In this document: positions 10,862-22,086 of the stretch, in pieces
How positions within the stretch are numbered: the first letter of the stretch is position 1
Layout: each line of letters opens with the position of its first letter
Origin: Macrosoma leucophasiata
Taxonomy: Eukaryota > Arthropoda > Insecta > Lepidoptera > Hedylidae
DNA length: 64,000 nt
Assembly: GCA_036365455.1 (NCBI GenBank)
Contig: JAWQUS010000011.1
Coordinates: 3,244,001 to 3,308,000 of the forward strand
Direction: 5' to 3'
Notes under the pieces: model-generated
Databases searched by the model: none
What the model was told of the DNA's origin: nothing
The model's input: the letters and a program-made list of their open reading frames with translations, nothing else
Position numbers and translations under genes: made by a program

Positions 10862-11243
10862 TCATCATCATCATATCAGCCATAAGACGTCCACTGCTGA
10901 ACATAGGCGTCCCCCAAGGACCTCCATGCCGACCGATCGGAAGCGACGTGCATCCAGCGGGTACCTGCAGCCTTGATCAGGTCGTCGGTCCATCTTGCAG
11001 GTGGACGTCCTACGCTGCGTTTGCCGATACGTGGTCTCCACTCGAGAACCTTTCTGCCCCAGCGGCTATCGGTTCTCCGAGCTATGTGCCCTGCCCATTG
11101 CCACGGAACTCCTCATTTCTGATCGATCCAGTTGGGAAACGCCGAGCATAGCCCTTTCCATTGACCGCTGAGTGACTTGGAGCTTTCGTACGAGACCCAT
11201 AGTGAGAGACCACGTCTCGGCACCGTAGGTCATCACAACAGGT
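10862..11243 (-). mobile_element. LINE 3' coding fragment with (atg)n tail
   Basis: On the - strand a frame from about 11275 reads VVMTYGAETWSLTMGLVRKL and continues through decayed sequence to a PPARWTDDL-like block, typical of the C-terminal part of an insect non-LTR retrotransposon polyprotein downstream of the RT domain. The 3' end 'cagcagtggacgtcttatgg' is followed by (atg)n. It is interrupted and non-functional. Its 3' end resembles that of Rep-B. Confidence 0.7.
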
Positions 11244-11626
11244 AGGTTATTTGCAACAAAATATTCTAATTTCACGCAGCTTATTAATTACAATGAAATA
11301 CAGAACACAAAAGTGTTTATTACCCACGCATATTGTAACGACTTCTGTATGAAATATACTAAGGCAAGGCTCTATAGAAACAATACAATAATAGTCTTCA
11401 TTGTAATTGAAATTCTAGGTACTCCATACAAAAAGAACAAGAACATGAGCATTGGAAACTGAAATTTATTTCAAAGGCGTAAAGTGTATTTCACCATGTG
11501 CCAACATTAATTTGCGAGTTAAACAATATAATACATTGTATAACATCTTGTAGAGAAATATAGATATTGTTTCAAAAAAGCTTCGTAGATACTCGTATCA
11601 TAGAAAATTCGAGAGATGGGCTCCAT
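11244..11626. other. unrecognised sequence
   Basis: No gene or shared repeat seen. Confidence 0.3.
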
Positions 11627-12113
11627 ATATTCTAAGAGCCTGCGACGCCCAGATCTTCGTTATATTATAAAACCTGGAAATTCTTCTATATATGTCCCCT
11701 AAAAAGGTATAAGCAAAACCAAAATATACAACCTGGGTCGCGGTGGCTTTGGCAGGTAACAGGTAGTAAATGTGAGTAAAATTGTGTTTAAAATTTGTGA
11801 TATTATAAAACTTAGTTTTCATATATTTTAACTTACAATCATATTAGAAACCGCCTCGTCTATCGGCGGACACTTTGGACGGTGGCACCCCCATACCAGA
11901 CACCCTCACAGTCTAATTATTTATAAATCTACTTTCGTCATAGTATAAAATTTGACTTTTATACATGTTATTCAGAAAACTATACGAATAATGTTTCCAA
12001 AATTCCCAGTCACTTTCGATGGTTCCCCTATCTTCCCAGGCACATTGAAGTCTACTCCAGGCGTGCGCGCGATGAATATATATGTACGTTGGTGCGAGTG
12101 AAATAGCGCGATC
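11627..12113. repeat. about 490-bp repeat, left inverted copy
   Basis: Aligns over its whole length, inverted, with 14481-14985 at high identity. Landmarks are 'cctcgtctatcggcggacac', 'gcaggtaacaggtagtaaa' and 'tctactccaggcgtgcgcgc'. No transposase or TIR of its own is seen, and the family is unknown. Confidence 0.7.
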
Positions 12114-12215
12114 TATACTCTAAATATATCAAAAAAAATTATTATGTAGATTTATAATCGATTAAAACAGTTATTTTAAAAAAAAATTAATGATATTTTT
12201 ATACCAACAAAATAT

Positions 12216-12530
12216 GAAATCTATACAAATAAATAAAATTGAAGTGTCCGTTTGTAATATTAAAATAACCGCTTTTTACTAAATGCATATATATGTTTAC
12301 GCGGTACATATACCAAAATAACATTTTTTACATTTTTTGTCTGTCTGTTTGGCGGGGCAAATCTTGGGAATGGCTGCACTGATTTTGACGAGACTTTCAC
12401 TGGCAGATAGCTAATGTAATAAGGAGTAACTTAGGCTACTTTAATAGTAGCTGCGCCCACGACTTCGTCCGGGTAGGTACTGAACAATCATAAATTCTCA
12501 CGCGGGTGAAGTCGCGGGCACAACTAGTCA
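12216..12530 (+). mobile_element. RTE-like LINE 3' tail (Rep-C3)
   Basis: Runs from 'tacaaataaataaaattgaa' through 'ttttgtctgtctgtttggcg' and 'gcccacgacttcgtccgg' to 'gtcgcgggcacaactagt'. Single-copy relatives are at 33568-33890 and 62272-62572. Its middle is the unit of the tandem array at 57841-58380. Confidence 0.7.
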
Positions 12531-12744
12531 ACAATTGAATGCGATTCTTTACGCTATTAACTTTTGCAAATTATCATTAAATTTTGCATTTAACTAAAAT
12601 TTGATTTTTTTCAAGTGAATTTTATGGAATCAAGTTATGATTTAAGAAAGTTGTAAAAAAATATCTATTAATTTTAAGTATTGTGCAGAAAATAATAAGA
12701 AAAATCGGCAGTCGACGATAAAATTCTAGAAGTTTAAAGTTAAA

Positions 12745-13752
12745 GCATGTGTAGGGGTAACATGTCACCCTGGTTTGATGTTAACATCGGTGTCAGACAG
12801 GGTTGCGTGCTTTCGTCTAGGCTGTTTATGATATATCTGGACAAATGCCTCCAGAGGGTGAAGTAGATGTATGTGGAAGTTCGTATGGGTGACTTAGTGG
12901 TGAACTGTCTGCTTTACGCAGATGATGCGGTAATTGTTAGCTCTACACCATCTGGGCTACAAGCACTATTCACAGTCATGAAAGAGGATTGTATAGAGAA
13001 AGGCTTACAATTGAAAGTGGATAAAACTAAAGTATTAGTATTTGAAAGAGATGAACAGAGAACAAATGCAAGGGTAGTAGTAGATGATGCAGTGTAAGAA
13101 CAGGTGGATGAAATTGTATATCTTGGATGTGCTTTTAGCAAGGATGGTAGGTACACCACCGACATAGAAAGAAGAGTGCTTGCTGGGAATTGCGAGAATG
13201 GAGCGTTTTGTAAGCTGCTAGAATCTAAACATCTCAGCCAGCGGGCTCGACTAGCTGTACATAATGCTGTACTTACTCCAACGCTTTTATATGGAAGCGA
13301 GAGCTGGGTATGCAGGAAAGAGCATGAAAGTAAGTTAATCGCGGTCGAGATGAGATCTTTGCGCAAGATCTGCGGTGTATCACTCACCGATCGCGTTCGT
13401 AATGAAGATGTAAGAAAGAGGCTTTGTGTGAATGATAGTATCGGTGTAAAAATGAAAAAAGGCATGCTCCGATGGTTCGGGCATATAGAAAGAATGTCGA
13501 ATGAGCGAATGACTAAACAGATATACAATGCGAATGTGGATAGTTGCAGAGGCCCAGGAAGACCAAGACTGACCTACCATGACCAACTAGGTCGAGTTCT
13601 GTCTGATGGTGGGGTCAAAAGTCTTAGGAATCGGCGTGCATGTATAAAGAGAATGATGAAGGTAGACGAGGCATGAGAGGTTTGTTAGGACCGGGGTATT
13701 TGGCGCTCTACACTCTCTGCCTACCCCGTTAGGGACCTGGCGTCAAGATATA
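12745..13752 (+). pseudogene. LINE reverse transcriptase fragment, 5' truncated
   Basis: Encodes the C-terminal half of a non-LTR retrotransposon polyprotein. It has the end of the RT domain with VRQGCVLSSRLF, the catalytic LLYADDAVIVSS box (about 12907-12942), and then the downstream LLYGSESWVCRKEHE, MRSLRKICGVSLTDRVRNED and GRPRLTYHDQ blocks. At least two stops break the frame, one just before 12867 and a TAA at 13096-13098. The 3' end 'agggacctggcgtcaagata' matches the LINE at 60929-62078. It lies between the two inverted copies of the 490-bp repeat. Confidence 0.85.
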
Positions 13753-14089
13753 CTATAAGGAGGGAAAATAACTTAGATCGTTTAATTTAATTCTTTTAAT
13801 TATAGCCATTACAAAACAAAGTAAAAAAATAAAGTTTGGTATAATGGTGTTGGAGATTTTGTTGCGAGTTCAGTAGTTAACTCAGGTACTACCGGTGTAT
13901 CTGGCGATGAGTTGTCTACACTGAACGACTTCTTGTTTACTCTTTTTTCTTTTGAAAATCTGCAGGCTCAGAATTGTAGTACGCCTGTGAATGTTTTATG
14001 GCATTTCCGATGATAACCTCCATCTGTATATTTATCAGGTAAAATAATGTTCGCATATTTAAGGTTATGTTTTTTTCTGACTTTCAGTT
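13753..14089. other. unrecognised sequence
   Basis: No gene or shared repeat seen. Confidence 0.3.
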
Positions 14090-14318
14090 ATAAAAATACG
14101 CTTACGCTTACACTCACAGCCCCACAGTAGGTATTAACCTGTGTCGTGGGTACCGTTATACACATATAACACATACACAAACACCGACATATAACACATA
14201 CACAACCCGAAACAAATATCTGTAGCCCATACAAATATTGGTCCCGGTGCGGAGATCGAACCCGTGACCCTTCGAAATAAACGGTCATCTCTCACCGTTG
14301 GGCTAAGCGGATCGTCAG
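14090..14318 (-). mobile_element. Rep-F, tRNA-headed SINE
   Basis: Read on the - strand, 'gatccgcttagcccaacgg' holds a pol III A box and 'gggttcgatctccgc' a B box about 30 nt on, followed by a body with 'cccatacaaatatt' inverted and a 3' end 'gtgagtgtaagcgtaagcgt'. Related copies are at 38652-38816 and, in part, 21214-21300. Confidence 0.65.
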
Positions 14319-14480
14319 TTTAACGTTTCTTTAATGTCTCTTCAGAACAAAATTAATTTTCCCTCACTTTAATTACAAATTAATTATTCAACGGTTTCTG
14401 TACGTATAACAGTTCACACTACACAATATATATTACGGAGTACGAGACAGCTGATGCGAAGAAAGAGATCGCCGTGGACC

Positions 14481-14985
14481 GATCATGCTATTTCACTCGC
14501 ACCATACGTTGGTGCGAGTGAAATGTACATGTTTATTCATCGCGCGCACGCCTGGAGTAGACTTCAATGTGCCTGGGAAGATAGGGGAACCATCGAAAGT
14601 GACTGGGAATTTTGGAAACATTATTCGTATAGTTTTCTGAATAACATGTATAAAAGTCAAATTTTATACTATGACGAAAGTAGATTTATAAATAATTAGA
14701 CTGTGAGGGTGTCTGGCAAGGGGTTGCCACCGTCCAAAGTGTCCGCCGATAGACGAGGCGGTTTCTAATATGATTGTAAGTTAAAATATATGAAAACTAA
14801 GTTTTATACTATCACAAATTTGAAACACAATTTTACTCACCTTTACTACCTGTTACCTGCCAAAGCCACCGCTACCCAGGTTGTATATTTTGGTTTTGCT
14901 TATACCTGTATAGGGGACATATGTAGAAGAATTGCCAGGTTTTATAATATAACGAAGGTCTGGGCATCGCAGGCTCTTAGAATAT
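14481..14985. repeat. about 500-bp repeat, right inverted copy
   Basis: Inverse of 11627-12113. It differs mainly at its left edge, where a 35-bp palindrome is expanded. Confidence 0.7.
14490..14524. repeat. 15-bp perfect hairpin
   Basis: 'atttcactcgcacca' and its exact inverse enclose the 5-nt loop 'tacgt'. The sister copy near 12090-12105 has only one arm. Confidence 0.85.
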
Positions 14986-15132
14986 TAGGAATTGTTGAGT
15001 TTACTCATATACCTAACAATAACGTTTGCTAGCTGGCAAACGATATACTTAGGTATACGACAAACTCCTAAGATGGCACTTGCAAATTTATAAAAAAGGG
15101 CCAAGTGCATGTCGGATCACGCGCATTGTAGG

Positions 15133-15375
15133 TGTGGAGGAACGGGTGGAAGTGTTCCTCCGGTGAAAAGGGAGGATCCTCCGACCAGGCGAGGTGGTAG
15201 CGCCTGGCGGGCCGCGGCCCAACGGTTGACGTTGAGAAGTTGTATATATGCCAACTCTTGAGAAATCTTCGTATATGCGATGTAATTTGACTGCACGCCA
15301 TCTATAGTACTAAACAAGTACTGTAAGGTTTCATTGTATTCCACTAGTTGGCGCCTTAATGTAGTGGACGCTACA
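15133..15375 (-). repeat. LTR (3' LTR in element sense), 243 bp
   Basis: Differs from the other LTR by a 21-bp insertion with 'ggtgaaaagggaggatcc' and about five substitutions, so the two have diverged slightly since insertion. Confidence 0.8.
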
Positions 15376-15767
15376 TCACTCCCCTCCAAGACCGGAGGTT
15401 GATATGATCGAGACAGCTGTCAGAGCTTCTCGTGGAGCTGTGCCAATGCCATGTAGTCCCATGCCGCAAGTCCTAGTGAGTCGGGTGCGAAGGTCCTCAG
15501 TGAGTCGAGGTAGTCGCTGCCTTTGAATCGAGGTAGTCGCTGCGTAGTAGCTACTGCGTCCGTCCACGCAGTACTGACGCTGATGTGGCTGCAGGGTAGT
15601 CCAAGCATGCGCGGTCGCTGCAGGCGTGTGGAGTATCCCTGATGAAGCCGAGGGTGCTGGCTGGCGTGACTTGGTTACCGCTCGATCAGGTGCTGGTGAT
15701 GTGAGGGATGACGTCAGCACCTGTGGCTGGTGAGAAGGTTGCTTCCAATCACGTCGGGGGTCACCAC

Positions 15768-15989
15768 TGTGGAGGAACGGGTGGAAGTGTTCCTCCGACC
15801 AGGCGAGGTGGTAGCGCCTGGCGGGCCGCGGCCCAACGGTTGAGGTTGAGAAGTTGTATATATGCCAACTCTTGCGAAATCTTCGTATATGCGATGTAAT
15901 TTGTCTGCACGCCTTCTATAGTACTAAACAAGTACTGTAAGGTTTCGTTGTATTCCACTAGTTGGCGCCTTAATGTAGTGGACGCTACA
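15768..15989 (-). repeat. LTR (5' LTR in element sense), 222 bp
   Basis: Partner of 15133-15375. On the - strand it begins 'tgtagcgtccactacatta' and ends 'cgttcctccaca'. Confidence 0.8.
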
Positions 15990-16460
15990 GTAGGGTTCTG
16001 TAGTCACAGAGTTAGAGATGTAATTTTAAAAATAAATAAATATTCTCTATAGAGTTGTTTAAAATTTTCGAGTAAAATACATTTGGTCGACTATTACTCG
16101 CAAACTTGTAAAGCCAACATAAGTGTGGTGTGATAGTTTTAATTTAATTATTTAAAGCTACTTTTGCCGTGACGTTTCAATTTCTAACAACAACCGTTTA
16201 GTTGGTAGAGGGGACACTTGACTCTAACGAAAATTGTCATTTTAAAGCTTAGTGATTCACAAACAGTTAACTAAATGGAAAAATGATATTTGCACACCCC
16301 TAACACTTAAGACCTATCCAACAACATCCCACAATATAATGAAAAACCAAAATAAAATATCCACGTACCATGAAGGTGAAATACCAAACCTAAATTAAAA
16401 AAAAAAAATTTTTTTCTATCACTTTGTCAAGGGTTCCTCTTGTTTACTACGGAACCCTTA

Positions 16461-16751
16461 AAAGCAAGTCTCATTCTTAATGAAGATGCGTTCCAACTCC
16501 TGGGACGAATTATGCTTTGAAGCAATGATTTCAGTATATTTCACAATTTCAACAGAAGACAGGACTATTGACACGGGAAGATCGATCCCTACAATCCGTC
16601 TACTTCACGCCGCTACCAATAAAACGGTACAAAGAAATACATAAATCTAATATTGCTGAGCAATCGGGGCAAGGGAGGGACGGTAAAACAATAAGAATGA
16701 CGCGGAATAAAATCATACAGAAATGTTATTCTTACTTATTCATAGGGATTT
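16461..16751. other. unrecognised sequence
   Basis: A 68-codon frame from 16568 shows no known features. Confidence 0.3.
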
Positions 16752-16908
16752 TACTGATGGCAGAGCTCCATTGACGGAGCTCCGCGGGCGTAGGCACCAC
16801 CGCATTACCTAATATACTTGCCGCTACATGCTAGTGTTCAGCACTATCGTGTTCCGTCAGGTGGTAATGTACGGCCCTGTAATTTTCGGCACAGAGGCAT
16901 CTGTGTTA
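16752..16908 (+). mobile_element. Rep-A 5' fragment
   Basis: Starts 'tactgatggcagagctcc' and stops after 'ggcacagaggcat', with the 3' half missing. Confidence 0.65.
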
Positions 16909-16924
16909 TGCCTCTGTGGCTGTG

Positions 16925-17075
16925 TGTGTATGAAGTTCTTCAAGTTCTAAAAATTTGAAGAACTCCATAGAAAATATTTATTTGTTTTTTCATTACATTA
17001 TTCAAACCTAAAAACTACGGAACCCTACACTGCGCGTGGCTCGACACGCACTTGACCGTTTTTTTTTTCTTTCTT
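16925..17075 (-). mobile_element. Rep-D end fragment
   Basis: Contains 'aactacggaaccctacactg' and 'acacgcacttgaccg', the inverse of the Rep-D start at 58555. Confidence 0.6.
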
Positions 17076-17204
17076 TCTTACTTGCACGCTTGGCTCAGGC
17101 GGAATATGACACTTTTTTGTACATACAACCGACGGCGGCGTTCCTTGATTTATAAAACGTTTTCATGCAATAATGTCGACTGTCATGCACATCCATTTTT
17201 TAAT

Positions 17205-17476
17205 GTTAAAAAATTGGCAAACAAGTATGCAGTTCACATTGATGTTAAGTGATGACTGCAGCTTATAGACACCTACACAAAGACCAAGGTCGAAATGCTG
17301 ATGCGTTACCACTCCTGAGGCCTAAGGTGTTATGCCAGAAATTACAGGGTCATACATTACCTGACCGGAACACGATAGTGCTGAACACTACCATTAAGCG
17401 GCAAGTATCTAATATACTGTGCGGTGCGGTGGTGCCTTCGCCCGCGAGCTCCGTCACAGGAGCTCTACCACCAGTA
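17205..17476 (-). mobile_element. Rep-A, near full length
   Basis: Runs from 'aaaaattggcaaacaagtat' to 'gctctaccaccagt'. 'ctgtgccgg' is deleted, and the region around 17400-17430 carries small repeats. Confidence 0.75.
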
Positions 17477-17641
17477 AGACTCTCCACCACATAATTTCAC
17501 GACAATTCAATTGAAGGTACAATCAACGATTTGAATAGCTGAAAATGATTTAGTATTTTATGCTTCTTCTCTCAATACAGCGTACAAGGTACAGGCCCAG
17601 TCTCCATATATTTTGGAACGTCTACTTTTCGGTGTCGAGGA

Positions 17642-17943
17642 ATTTTTTTTTTTTTTTTTTTTTTTATGTAATAAAAGTGGCAAACAAGCATGCAGTTCAC
17701 ATTGATGTTAAGTGATGACTGCAGCCTATAGACACCCACACAATGACCAGAGGTCAAAATGCAGATGCGCTGCCACTCCTGAGGCATTAGGTGATATGCC
17801 TCTGTGCCTGAAATTACAGGGCCGTACATTACCACCTGACCGGAAGACGATAGTGCTGAACACTACCATTTAGCGGCAAGTATATTAGGTAATGCGGTGG
17901 TGCCTACGCCCGCGAGCTCCGTCACTGGAACTCTACCACCAGT
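17642..17943 (-). mobile_element. Rep-A, full length with 23-nt tail
   Basis: A pure T-run at 17642-17664 precedes 'atgtaataaaagtggcaaac', and it ends 'ggaactctaccaccagt'. It is very close to 60009-60322 and 2246-2541, which suggests a young subfamily. Confidence 0.85.
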
Positions 17944-18589
17944 AAAAAATATAAAAATAAATATCTTTAAAACCTTTTAATTCAATTGATTTCTTCACTG
18001 ACTCCGAGTTCAGCATTTTCAGGTCCAGTTCAAAACTGAAATTAAAAGAGACGAAGCCAAACTAAACACTATACAAGCAAAGCAATACCAACAAATGCCG
18101 ACTGCCGCCCTCATAAAATACAAACAAAATGAAAGTACACATTTTTATAGCAATTCAAAGTTATCGACAATCTGGAAAATTAGTTCAAAGAAGCTATAAA
18201 AGTAGAATTTACTGTACCGGATTAAATAGAACGCGAAAAAATGTATATTCGGCTAAATCATAATTTGCTTTTCCCCTTCACACACCTCTTTTATATGACT
18301 TTGAACATAATGCTATACAAATTCATAAATCTTAGCTTAAGGAAATAAGTATTCGCTGGGGGAAACATAAAAAAACAAAATGCGGAAATTCGCTTGACCG
18401 AATTAGTGATGGGAAATGGGAATATCGATATATTTGAAAGGAATAATAAGATCAGGCTGATTTATAACTTTATTATTTACGAAATTGCTCACGACTTTTT
18501 CGTGTGGAATTTCAATCTATTAGAGGTTGATTTATTAAATTTCGTTTAGACTAAAATTCATTAAAATAGGTTTTCATTGTTTTATATTA
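17944..18589. other. unrecognised AT-rich sequence
   Basis: No gene, RNA or shared repeat seen. Confidence 0.35.
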
Positions 18590-18725
18590 TTTCGCATTAA
18601 CACATGCTTGTGAAATATATTTTATTTTAAAGAAAAATGGAAAGAAAAATTTTAGAAAAATTTTAGTCTCGCCTGAAGTAAAATTTTTCTTTCCATTTTT
18701 CTTTAAAATAGGTTTTCATTTTTCA
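18590..18725. mobile_element. Rep-E relic collapsed to a hairpin
   Basis: 'attttaaagaaaaatggaaa' and its inverse 'tttccatttttctttaaaat' flank a short core with 'gtctcgcctgaagt', the T-arm and acceptor end of the Rep-E tRNA-like head. The edge 'cgcattaacacatgcttgtg' is also a Rep-E edge. Confidence 0.6.
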
Positions 18726-19019
18726 TATATATACAAATATTAACTTTCATTCCCTATTTTAATCCCTAGGACTAAATTTTCGAAAAATTACGAGTGGTTG
18801 TCACTGGATCTTCAACTATTTTATTCCAAAATTCATCTAAATCGATGAAGTGGTTCAGTTGGGAAAGCGTCATAGATAGACAGACAGATTTTCACACATA
18901 TAATAAAGTATATAAGGATGGGCCTTTACTACTAGGTAAATATTTATGATTTAAGATATTGATCGTACTTTTGGAGAAATGCACTCGTGCAAAATAATAC
19001 ATTGTACACTTCATGGATA
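18726..19019. other. AT-rich, possible LINE tail relic
   Basis: 'cgatgaagtggttcagttgg' and 'acagacagattttcacacat' resemble RTE tails, but no clear end is present. Confidence 0.3.
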
Positions 19020-19215
19020 TCCCAATTTTAATATTATAAATGCGAAAGTAACTCTGTCTGTCTGTCTGTCTGTAACCTTTTCACGTCTAAACGACTGAAC
19101 GGATCTTAATGAAATTTGGTACAGAGATAGAGCTGACTTTGAGAAAGAACATAGGCTACTTAATCATTTATAAAACGACATCCACGCGGGTGAAGCCGCG
19201 GGAAACAGTTAGTAA
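19020..19215 (+). mobile_element. RTE-like LINE 3' tail (Rep-C4)
   Basis: Runs from 'ttataaatgcgaaagtaact' with (tctg)n, 'ggtacagagatagagctgac', to 'gaagccgcgggaaacagtta'. A second copy is 460 bp downstream. Confidence 0.7.
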
Positions 19216-19677
19216 TATATAAATATAGATAAACTTACTAAGATCGACGTATCACTTTCACTACACTAAAGTAATTCCTAAAAGCATCGACAACAAAAAC
19301 AAAATAGGGTAAACGTGTCAAATATCGCTATTGGCATTTTAAAATATTTTTAACACTTACCCGATGGCTCGGTATCGAATATCGTACCCGGGAAACTTAC
19401 AGGAAATTATAAGTAGGAAAAAGTTGGAAAAATAATAATTGGCTACTTTAATCGACTTTACCTTCGGTAATGTTATTATGAAGATATTTTCGATCAACAT
19501 GGTGCTCAATCAAAACAGCTTATTTATAATTAATGTTCTTGTTGTAGACTGGCTGGTGTACGTAACGTAGCAGTTAAGTCTCGTTTTGTTCTAGTATTTT
19601 TATGTGATGAAGTGTACATACACACAGACATACATTTTAGATGGTTAAGTGATTAATATCTCTGCTTCACTACTTAA
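19216..19677. other. unrecognised sequence
   Basis: Lies between two copies of the same LINE tail, with no gene seen. Confidence 0.3.
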
Positions 19678-19876
19678 TACGAAAACATAAATACGAAAGT
19701 AACTGTGTCCGTCTGTTTATTACCTTTTCACGTCCAAACGACTGAACCGATTTTAATGAAAGTTTTAGTTTTTAATTTGGTACAGAGATAGAGCTGACTT
19801 TGAGAAAGAACATAGGCTACTTAGTTATTTATAAAACGATATCCACGCGGGCGAAGCCGCGGGCAACAGCTAGTAA
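19678..19876 (+). mobile_element. RTE-like LINE 3' tail (Rep-C4)
   Basis: Same blocks as 19020-19215, ending 'gaagccgcgggcaacagcta'. Confidence 0.7.
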
Positions 19877-19935
19877 CCTGTAAACATCAATGCAAAAATA
19901 AAAATCAATGCTTTCGATGTATACGACTATACGTG

Positions 19936-20040
19936 TTGCCGCTCTTGAAGACTAAATTGTTATATTTTTGTGTCAGAACTTACAGGATTGTACTAATGTA
20001 CGAACCTGTAATTTCTGTTACCTAATTAATGTCTGTTGGT
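19936..20040 (+). repeat. decayed Rep-A-like fragment
   Basis: 'gtcagaacttacaggattgt' and 'aatgtacgaacctgtaattt' echo the middle of Rep-A. Weak. Confidence 0.35.
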
Positions 20041-20145
20041 TCATAACAAGCGTGAAATTATACTATTACGTTAAGTTACACATACAATTTGGATTAAGAC
20101 ATTGGATACATGTCCTGATAACTCTAAATTATATAATATAATTTT

Positions 20146-20439
20146 ACTGATGGTAGAGCTCCAGTGACGGAGCTCGCGGGCGTAGGCACCACCGCATTAC
20201 CTAATATACTTGCCGCTAAATGGTAGTGTTCAACACTATCGTGTTCCGGTCAGGTGGTAATGTACGGCCCTGTAATTTCCGGCACAGAGGCATAAGACCT
20301 TAGGCCTCAGGAGTGGTAACGCATCTGCATTTTGACCTTGGTCTTTGTGTGGGTGTCTATAGGCTGCAGTCATCACTTAACATCAATGTGAACTGCATGC
20401 TTGTTTACCACTTACATTACATTAAAAAAAAAAAAAAAA
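20146..20439 (+). mobile_element. Rep-A, full length
   Basis: Standard 5' end with 'actgatggtagagctccagt'. The tail has 16 As at 20424-20439. It is tail-to-tail with 20689-20980. Confidence 0.85.
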
Positions 20440-20688
20440 CACTCAAGTTAAAGCGAGTTTCATAGTTAAAACTCCATCTTATCTATTGAAGCTGCAGCGA
20501 GAATAAAGATAATAACTACTTCAAAAAGAATCATTCGTCTACTTGATCCAAGTAATTATTGGAATAGAGTTTAAATAACAGTATTACAGAAACCATTAAT
20601 GGAAACTCCACCGCAGAAATACTTCGCCAAGATATTGCTTTTGAAATGATGTAAAGCTTTTCAGAATGGTAAAGGTGTGTGTACATTG
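20440..20688. other. spacer between two Rep-A copies
   Basis: About 250 bp of unrecognised sequence. Confidence 0.3.
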
Positions 20689-20980
20689 TTTTTTTTTTAT
20701 GTAATAAAAATGGTAAACAAGCATGCAGTTTACATTGATTTTAAGTGATGACTGCAGCCTATAGACACTTACACAATGACCAGAGGTCAAAATGCAGATG
20801 CGCTGCCACTCCTGAGGCATTAGGTGTTGTGCCTCTGTGCCGGAAATCACAGAGCCGTACATTACCACCTGACCGGAACACAATAGTGCTGGACACTAGG
20901 TACCATTTAGCGGCAAGTATATTAGGTAATGCGGTGGTGCCTACACCGGCGAGTTCCGTCACTGGAGCTCTACCACCAGT
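20689..20980 (-). mobile_element. Rep-A, full length
   Basis: Starts with a T-run on the + strand and ends 'ctctaccaccagt'. An extra 'ggta' lies near 20900. Confidence 0.85.
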
Positions 20981-22086
20981 AAAATATTATCCAATAATTA
21001 TAATTATAACACTATTATCCAATATTTTTTAGAACACGTTATAACGTACACGCACTGTTATCTTGGATACCATACTAACCAAAAACTGTTTCTTCAGTAA
21101 CTGGCTGTTCTTATATGTTTAGCAACTAACTTCAGGATGTCACTTTTATATTATGTCGTTTTAAAATTCACTCTCATCAGTTTTTACAATCTCACCAAAA
21201 GAAATATGACTTCAAAAACGCTTACACTCTCAGCCCCGCACTAAGTGTAAGATATGTCGTGAGTAGTTTACGATGTTGTACACACACATACACACGTTGT
21301 GTCCAGCGCTGCCGTTCTCAAATTGTTAGTTCGGCTCCGTTATTTGTGATTGACGTCTCGTCGAATTAAACATGCGAAATTGTAACTAAAACCCATCAGT
21401 TCTTTGTCAATAACTTTATTTATTGAACAGTGTTAATTGCTACTAACCTACACTAAATATACCTAAAACATAGTACCGTTTAAATTGAATTCAAATTCTG
21501 AGTTTTGAACTAAATTTAAATTTGTTGTATTGTGAACCGGCCCTTAATATACTTCCGACAAGATTTATTGACATGACCTGTTGCAAAACTGACTTAACTT
21601 TATAAAATCATGGTACAATTTTCACTTATTTCAATGTTACTTTCCTATTATATTTTATAGTGACGCCTTAGAGGAGCTGAGAATTTCCCATATTAACACT
21701 TTATGACACTAAAATAATAGTAATATTTATTTTCGCAATGCGAGTGAACTTTTCACTTTTTCATACATCTTACACTATTGCATTACACATACGACGCACC
21801 TCACGTGCATTTTATTATTTATAATAATTTAAGAAATAAAATAGTCAAAATTAATCTTATTACTAGCGAGTGTTAAATGGGGGTACGCAGGTTACATCAC
21901 ATTGCGACAGTGTACGTGTGTGAGTTGGTTTGTGTTTTATGTGCGGTCATAGGTGGAGGTAGGGTAAGTATGCATACTGTTCGTACAAATAAAGGACAGC
22001 ATGTTTCTTAAATAAAAAATATTAAATACATAAACATATAATTTCAGTTCATGTATTATGTTTATAACTCAATTTTCTAATTGAAA
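20981..22086. other. mostly unrecognised AT-rich sequence
   Basis: Only 21214-21300 is identifiable ('aacgcttacactctcagccc'), a 3' piece of Rep-F on the - strand. No gene is supported in this 1.1 kb. Confidence 0.35.

Larger units (their letters stand above)
15133..15989 (-). mobile_element. miniature LTR retrotransposon (TRIM-like)
   Basis: Direct LTRs flank 392 bp of internal sequence, and both LTRs are bounded by TG..CA-type ends. The 5-bp target duplication GTAGG is at 15128-15132 and 15990-15994. On the - strand the internal region starts 'g' then 'tggtgacccccgacgtgatt' (15747-15766), placed as a primer-binding site, and ends with the purine run 'ggaggggagtga' (15376-15387), placed as the polypurine tract. 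No gag or pol is encoded. A 114-codon frame at 15376-15720 (-) is not recognisable, so the element must depend on another one for mobility. Confidence 0.8.
15096..16460 (+). mobile_element. Rep-D repeat interrupted by an LTR element
   Basis: 15096-15132 ('gggccaagtgcatgtcgg...gcgcattgtagg') and 15990-16460 ('gtagggttctgtagtcacag' to 'gtttactacggaaccctta') together match the uninterrupted copy at 58555-59140. The break holds the miniature LTR element. Confidence 0.75.

Noticed and set aside
12914..13528. 204-codon - strand frame opposite the LINE RT, and a 233-codon one at 61063-61764 (+)
   Set aside because: Antisense shadows of the same retrotransposon coding region. They match each other only because the LINE copies do.
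15376..15720. 114-codon frame in the miniature LTR element as a gag gene
   Set aside because: No gag or protease motif, and an overlapping frame of similar length exists. It is likely a remnant or chance frame.
20596..20962. 95- and 67-codon frames across Rep-A, with many similar ones elsewhere
   Set aside because: They recur wherever Rep-A occurs, on both strands, and are broken in sister copies. Rep-A is non-coding.
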